Assembly: GCA_022495005.1 (NCBI GenBank)
Contig: JAGYXB010000372.1
Span: forward strand, 310,001-374,000
DNA: 64,000 nucleotides
Reading direction: 5' to 3'
Source of the DNA: Rhyacophila brunnea
Taxonomy: Eukaryota; Arthropoda; Insecta; Trichoptera; Rhyacophilidae
Part shown: positions 58,701 through 64,000 of the stretch, one piece after another
Layout: each line of letters begins with the position of its first letter
Numbering within the stretch: position 1 is the first letter of the stretch
Translations under genes and position numbers: made by a program
Notes under the pieces: generated by a model
What the model was told of the DNA's origin: nothing
What the model saw: the letters and a program-made list of their open reading frames with translations, nothing else
Databases searched by the model: none

Positions 58701-60778
58701 TAGTTTGAAAAGTTAGCATAATGCTTTCGAACGGTGTCCAAAAAGGCAACAGAAATATTGGGTGTAATTTATGATCGCGTAAGAGTTTGCATCATATTTT
58801 AGTCTATGGATTCCATGACAGTCAATGAGAGCTAAGTTTACATGTAAACAAGAAAATAACCTAAAATATGTTAATGACGTTATCATATTTTATTAGTAAC
58901 TGTTATAGTAGCATTAATAAAACAACCTATTCTTGAAAGTACATAGCTAATTTATCCTTAAACAAACTACTTACGTTTATTATTTACCTTATAGATACCT
59001 AATATTATTGATATTACAATGGTAAATAAGAGAATGTAAACAAAACTCCAGATGTATTTTACAAACCTAATACCTATCTATTAATAAAATATGTATGTAC
59101 GTACCTATATTACAAAAGATATGAATAATAAAATAAAATAAGAATTTAACACTTCCAACGATAATAATTAAAACCAAAAGACAATAAATAACAGTCTTAC
59201 GATGTTACATTACGACATTCAATCTGTCAAAATTAAAATAGACTACCCCCAGAGACAAACTAGCGCTTTTACCGGGGAAGCGTGTGAAACTCAAAAGCCT
59301 CTGTGACTTGGATGCAGTTGTAAAAATCGAATCGAATCGAAAATGTTTCATACAAAATCGAAGCAAGCTGTTTGCTACAGCTTGTTTCAAAAATTGACCT
59401 CCTGGATGGAGGCAGATGCTTGAGATGACCAAGACCCACAAAAAGATTTCTTTTACATTTTTGAGGTACATAATATTTTAACTATTTTTTTTGGGTGAAA
59501 ATTGCGATTGTATCAAGTTGCAAGTTGTCAATTACGATCTTTTGGCTTAACAATCTCGAGATGATATCCTGTCTGGAGGCTCATTTTTATGCATATAGTA
59601 ATTTCCTTTTTTTAAATTCAGAAACACTAAAGTTGAATAAAAAAAATTCAACTCACAGGATTGAGGACAAATCTAGGTCCTACTTCAGCCAACCCTCCAT
59701 CTTCAGACAGTATTTGATAATTTCTAAACCAAATACGATTATCAAGGAGTGTGAAAGTGAAAACATGGTCAAAGAAAGGCTGGCTCTTAGGGTGGTGTTT
59801 GGGCACACCGAAGACTTGCATCAATAATTCTTTCAGAAGAACAAGATGCGGTTCCGATGTGAAGCTCTCATCAAAGGATAGGATTGGTCTCGAGCCTCTG
59901 AGACAGTTTCCTGTGAATTTCAATTCGGCCATGGTGTACACTGAAAATGAAATGGTCATGCAAGATTTAGTATATGAAAAGCAGCATTTAAGCAAGTTCC
60001 GTAAAGTTTTGTAAAATGCATAGTATAACCGGTTTCGAAGACGTAATGACAATGTGTTTTGTGAATATTTAACTAAAACAAATAAATAATATTTGCTGAC
60101 GGATACTGAATTTACCACTACGTGTAAATTTGATAATCTGGTTTAAATGTTACAACAGAATTATTGGTAAAATGACTTACTGACATTTTCATTGCAGACC
60201 TATTGATGGTCTTTTGGTGATTTTAATAACAATTATTACTACTTACAGTTTTCAACTAAAAATTTGGCCGACGGTCCATTTGGAACATTGGAGAACCACA
60301 TGTAGAGATCTTTTTTCTTGCGTCCCTCAAACATCATAGCTTTATTGCAATTTTTCATTTCACACATCTCATTAACAACAAACAGATTCTTATTTCGTTC
60401 CATTTTGGATTCTGGTTTATGTTGCGGCATAAGTTTCTTTAAGTCTTCCATTAGATGTCGGTGGCGGTGGTTTATACCTCTCGAAGCAAAAACAAGTACC
60501 CGTTGACGGTTGATCCACTTGTCCTGTGATCGAATACATCAATTTATTAGGCAACATTAGAGGTGATAATAATGAATACATAAAGAAAATACTAGATAAA
60601 AACCAAAAGAGAGAAGATTCGGCATTGGCTTAGGCAACTATGGTTAACATCATTATTTACAAACCTTTTTAGGTGCAGGATCATCCGAAAAACGTGTCGC
60701 CGGTGGAAGTTCAACAGGTTTTTCGATTACTTTCTCAACATTTTTTCGTGGTTTCTTGGTACCTTTTATTTTCGCCAT
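55706..60778 (-). CDS. BRX1: ribosome biogenesis protein BRX1 (Brix domain), complete, 5 exons
   Basis: Exons on the minus strand: 60778-60665, 60523-60247, 59940-59657, 58383-58149, 55926-55706. GT-AG junctions and phases agree; 1131 bp, 376 codons plus stop. After a basic start (MAKIKGTKKPRKN) comes the Brix domain (about residues 40-250): RVLVFASRGINHRHRHLMED, MFEGRKKKDLYMWFSNVPNG and the BRX1-type block MAELKFTGNCLRGSRPILSF. KSQPFFDHVFTFTLLDNRIW and IFSGSFGGTTLWEN follow. The C-terminus is Lys-rich (KKAAKLMKMKQKKPKKVEAA), fitting a nucleolar RNA-associated protein. In the family, BRX1 acts with the EBP2-type partner in early 60S subunit assembly. Introns 3 and 4 hold MITEs and an RT relic. 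No clear AATAAA is placed. Confidence 0.95.
56058..56339. mobile_element. MITE with CAATGAC ends, copy 2, in BRX1 intron 4
   Basis: Same family and orientation as 55207-55575: CAATGACATTAATATGGACG to GTCCATTAAGTCATTG. It lacks part of the interior and has only one copy of the inner duplication. Flanking 8 bases do not match. The two copies bracket the last BRX1 exon. Confidence 0.8.
56599..57256. mobile_element. MITE with ~130-bp terminal inverted repeats in BRX1 intron 4
   Basis: ATATGTTACGCCGAATGTGC at the left; complement of right end ATACGTTACGCCAAATGTGC. Arms stay similar through ATGAAATGGGCAAAATTTTG, GCAAGCCCGTTGC and TTATTCATGAATTAGG to GTGAATTCG. About 660 bp, no ORF. Confidence 0.83.
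57750..57985 (+). pseudogene. non-LTR retrotransposon C-terminal relic
   Basis: The plus frame at about 57827 reads RHFTWLGDVLRMPPESGTLR, then TLVRCYKNDL. It resembles the R-R-x-x-W-L-G-H-V-L-R-M-P block at the end of many non-LTR ORF2 proteins; a further shift leads to GRRKTWHDLV. Short and degenerate; in BRX1 intron 4. Confidence 0.5.
58645..59396. mobile_element. inverted-repeat element in BRX1 intron 3
   Basis: CAATTTTTGAAACAAGCTGT at the left equals the complement of ACAGCTTGTTTCAAAAATTG at the right: 20-bp perfect ends. It begins next to a (GACA)n run (58622-58636). About 750 bp, non-coding. Confidence 0.72.
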
Positions 60779-61559
60779 TATTATAATGTATGTTTCCTCA
60801 CTTTAATTGGAATTATTAGTTACCCAATGGGGTAATACAAATATTTCCAACAAAATATAACCTAAAAGTCAAACTGACAGCAACATGCGCGATCGCGCGT
60901 ATATTATCTATGACCGCGTTTTGCGGCGTTTTAAGTTTTAATTTGAGAGGTTGGTACTGGCGGTCGACAGCAGCTGGCAACACAATAGGTTTATTTGATA
61001 TTATTAGTCTATGGTTGGCAGCGTCGATTGCATCGAAAATTTGAAATTATTAAAAAATATAGAAATCTGCCTGATAAAAGAATTTTTAAAAAGGCCTTTT
61101 TGAAAGTGACGATCGTCAAGAATGATTACTTTGTGTTGAGAAATGTAATCCCTTTTGGCGTTTTTTTATTATACAGAAACCTCAAAAGGCTCCATTATGG
61201 CTCAAATATACTCTATGACGATCGGTCATATATATGCCGAAAAAACCGTTTCTTATGTTGGCGTCCTGTGTCATTGAGTGACGCCTTCAATGTAATAGTT
61301 TTTAGGCTCAGTGTAAACACCTCGATAATTTTATGTGACACTCGTTCCTTATCACGCCTCTGTCATAGACTTGTTTGTCATATATTCGCTTATGTTTAAA
61401 CGGAATGGCATAGATTTGATCATAGACACTAAAACGCTCTTGACATATATGTTCCCGATCGTCTTAGAGTGTATTTGGTCCTTTATAATATCATGCGGAG
61501 GGCAAATGGTTGGCTAGGGCCTCGATGAAATGCACTAATGCCAATAGGTACATTACTAT
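60779..61559. other. 5' flank of BRX1
   Basis: CATGCGCGATCGCGCGTATA (60885) followed by GACCGCGTTTTGCGGCGTTTT is a GC-rich island close upstream of the BRX1 start and the best guess for its promoter. Frames at 60995-61399 have no known motif. Confidence 0.35.
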
Positions 61560-63928
61560 AAAGTGTTGAGACGCTATCCTACAGATAGCCAACAAATCTC
61601 TAGCCTCCACGCGGCGTCCCCCGGGCAATGCAGATGTGGTGTGTCTTATGAAAGTATTACCCATATGTAGCTAATAGAGAAGGGTGAAGGCGAAACTCTG
61701 GCGCCTTAAAACGAGAGACCACTTAGCTACGGGAAGGAAAACCCAGACAGAAAACCACACACCAACCCGTTTGGACAGCGTGGTGTGTTATGTCCAAATA
61801 CCCCCATAGAACACAAACGAAAATCTCGGCCCTTATTCTCCGGAGGCCAACCTGACACTGATCACGGCAGCAAATCAGCAAGGGAAGGCAGAGGGTGCTA
61901 AGAATCCCCGGAAAGACGGAAACTGCCTACCGATGACCATTATCACATATAACGCGAGAACATTATCCAGCAATGCCAAACTTCTAGAGCTCGAAGAAGA
62001 ACTTGAAAAAATCCATTGGGATGTTGTCGGGCTCAGCAAGATAAGACGACAAGGAGTCGTACTCTGTTATAATGGGACTAAGACGGACGCACAAGCGGTG
62101 TCGGATTTTTAATCCACATACTCTGGAAAGACCGCATAGTTGAATTTGATTTCTCCTCAGACAGAGTAGCAAGTTTAACACTTCAGCTCAGCAAAAGATA
62201 CCGGATTCTTCTTTTGCAAGATTATGCACCCACTCAAAACTCACCTGATGAAGAAGTTGGGGAGCTATATGAAGAAATCAATACGTTGAAAAATAAACGG
62301 AAATGTCACTTCACTATCATCATGGGGGACTTTAATACACGAATCGGATCCCAACACCAGGACGATGTAGCGGTCGGGCATTTCGGACATGGCACCAGGG
62401 ATGGCCGAGGAGACATGTTAGTGGACTTTGCGGAAAACCACAATCTCTACATCGTGAACTCATTCTTCAAAAAAAAAGCCTTCCCGAAAATGGACATGGC
62501 GAAGCCCAGCAAAACGAACCAGCGAAATTGACTACATCCTTACCGTCAAGAAAGATATTTTTCTAGACTGTACAGTCATTTATAGATTTAATACTGGCAG
62601 CGACTACCGAATGGTAAGGTGTAAAGTACGATTTAACATCAAACGTGAGAGATCCAAACTGATGCAGAAGCCCAGAGTCCGCAGAGGCTTGAGAAGCAGA
62701 GTCGAATTCCAACAAGAGCTGGAGAACAGGCTAGTGGCCTTCCAGGCTGAAAATGACCCCATCTCCCTTGATGCGGGTAGAAGAATAGTTTTCAATAAGG
62801 CATATTCTTTCAGTCGGCACAATTTTCATTTGACTAGCCTCAAGTAGCGTAGTTTGCGTGCCAAAGTCCTTAAGAAACCTCGATAGTAAATGCAAGGTAT
62901 CCATAAAGGCATCTAGAAAAAAAGACCCCATCTCCCTACAAAACACCGAGGCAATAACAAAAGTCATTATAGAATCTTTGGAAGAGACAGATGCTGCTGT
63001 GGTTGAACGAGTAAGCAAACTCTCAAAGGAAACGTTGGATCTTATGAAGCTGTGTAGGAGTACGAAAAGCGAACAACAAGCTGCAAATGATCCCGAGTAC
63101 TCCACGCTGTGCAAAACTCTACGTAAAAACATACGAGAAGATCTTTGTAAATTCAATATGAACCTTGTAGAATCAATTGTTGCATCAGGAAGGAGCTTAC
63201 ACAAGAACAAGCAGCATCTATCAATAAGGAAACGGCAGATCACGACACTAAAAGCGTGAGATGGAAGTATCGTGCGTAACTGGGATCATCTACTGGACAC
63301 TATTGTAGAGTTTTACAGCGCTCTATACAAAGATGACACTGACAACACTGACATCAATTCAGATCTTCTGGTGAATGGAGAATATGGAGATCCTCTTCCC
63401 GAGGTTAGTACCACAGAGGTGGAATATGCTAGAATGTGCATGAAGAGTGGGAAAGCCCCGGTAGAAGATGGGCTGACTATCGATGTTCTCAAACGGGCCG
63501 GGAGGACGGTGAGCGAAGTGCTCGCACATTTGTTCACAGCTTGTCTGCACGAAGAGAATATCCCAGAGTCATGGAAAAATGCCTCCATTATTATTCTCCA
63601 TAAGAAAGGAGACATTGAAGATCTGAAAAACTATCGACCAATTAGTCTACTGCCAATTCTGTACAAGGTTTTCACGAAAATACTCTCAAACCGTCTCGAA
63701 ACAGTTCTAGACGAGAACCAACCAAGAGAACAAGCCGGATTCACAAGAGGCTATAGTACTATGGATCATATACAGGTCTTCAGGGAAATCATAGAGCGCT
63801 ACCAGGAATATAAACTGCCATTATATCTTGGTTTTATAGACTATGAAAAGGCGTTTGATTCCATCACAAAATTCTCAATTATTGACGCCCTTAGTAACCA
63901 AGGAATTTCCAGACGCTACATAAACATA
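61560..63928 (+). mobile_element. RTE-clade non-LTR retrotransposon, copy 2, broken at 63928
   Basis: A GC-richer 5' untranslated part from roughly 61560 (start not defined), then endonuclease and reverse transcriptase on the plus strand. The match to copy 1 (minus, 34960 to 34400) is high. At about 63928, after GISRRYINI, the sequence switches to unrelated DNA (TCGTCGCCGCGCTTGCAAAA), so the rest of the RT is lost or displaced by an insertion beyond the window. Confidence 0.85.
61933..63928 (+). pseudogene. RTE endonuclease-reverse transcriptase, frameshifted
   Basis: ATG at 61933: MTIITYNARTLSSNAKLLEL, then VVGLSKIRRQG. After a frameshift near 62080, FSSDRVASLTLQLSKRYRIL and IIMGDFNTRIG follow (apurinic-type endonuclease). 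Two catalytic positions look changed: the Glu of the usual S-E-x-R box is Lys (GLSKIRR), and the His of S-D-H is Tyr (SDYRMVRCK). An in-frame TGA lies at 63257. The RT then reads EYARMCMKSGKAP, KNYRPISLLPILYKVF, AGFTRGYSTMDHIQ and YLGFIDYEKAFDSI, open to the window end. Another shift lies near 62840. Confidence 0.87.
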
Positions 63929-64000
63929 TCGTCGCCGCGCTTGCAAAATCCGCTATGTAAAAAAACACAACTGTTCAGGAGAAGGAAAAAACTGATTTAT

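Overview
The window is nuclear DNA of an animal, very probably an insect or other arthropod. It is AT-rich, its genes are split by GT-AG introns, the three host proteins are ordinary animal housekeeping proteins, and the rest is dense with transposon families typical of arthropods (DIRS-like, RTE, hAT, piggyBac, pogo/Tigger). I cannot name the species from the sequence. Nothing bacterial is present: no operons, CRISPR or rRNA.

Three host genes can be assembled exon by exon with consistent splice phases and full-length products. ZPR1 (minus strand, 31251 to 21008, 10 exons, 454 codons) encodes the double zinc-finger protein of EF1A folding. A choline-transporter-like SLC44A1 orthologue (plus strand, 38421 to 46629, 11 exons, 685 codons) encodes a multi-pass membrane transporter. 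BRX1/BRIX1 (minus strand, 60778 to 55706, 5 exons, 376 codons) encodes the Brix-domain 60S ribosome assembly factor. They do not form a pathway together. Their introns are filled with inverted-repeat elements.

Layout. 1-3.7 kb: decayed DIRS-like tyrosine-recombinase retrotransposon (minus). 4.2-11.1 kb: satellite whose monomers carry the 3' terminus of an RTE retrotransposon, interrupted by hAT MITEs and a hAT fragment. 11.4-12.7 kb: Tigger-like element. 13-21 kb: gene-free, with several MITEs and a tandemly duplicated long hairpin. 21-31 kb: ZPR1. 31.7-35.8 kb: three-level nest (long-inverted-repeat element, RTE inside it, a third element inside the RTE). 36-37.4 kb: another inverted-repeat transposon with a nested MITE. 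38.4-46.8 kb: SLC44A1. 47.8-50.5 kb: nearly intact piggyBac-like transposon. 53.2-54.6 kb: second Tigger-like copy, inverted. 55.2-60.8 kb: BRX1. 61.6 kb to the end: a second RTE copy (plus strand).

The observations most worth following are the satellite seeded from RTE 3' ends, the nested element with a repeated CTACAAGGTTCTAAGTG motif and its miniature relative, the piggyBac element broken only at two homopolymer runs, and the two tandem copies of a unit containing a long perfect-looking foldback.
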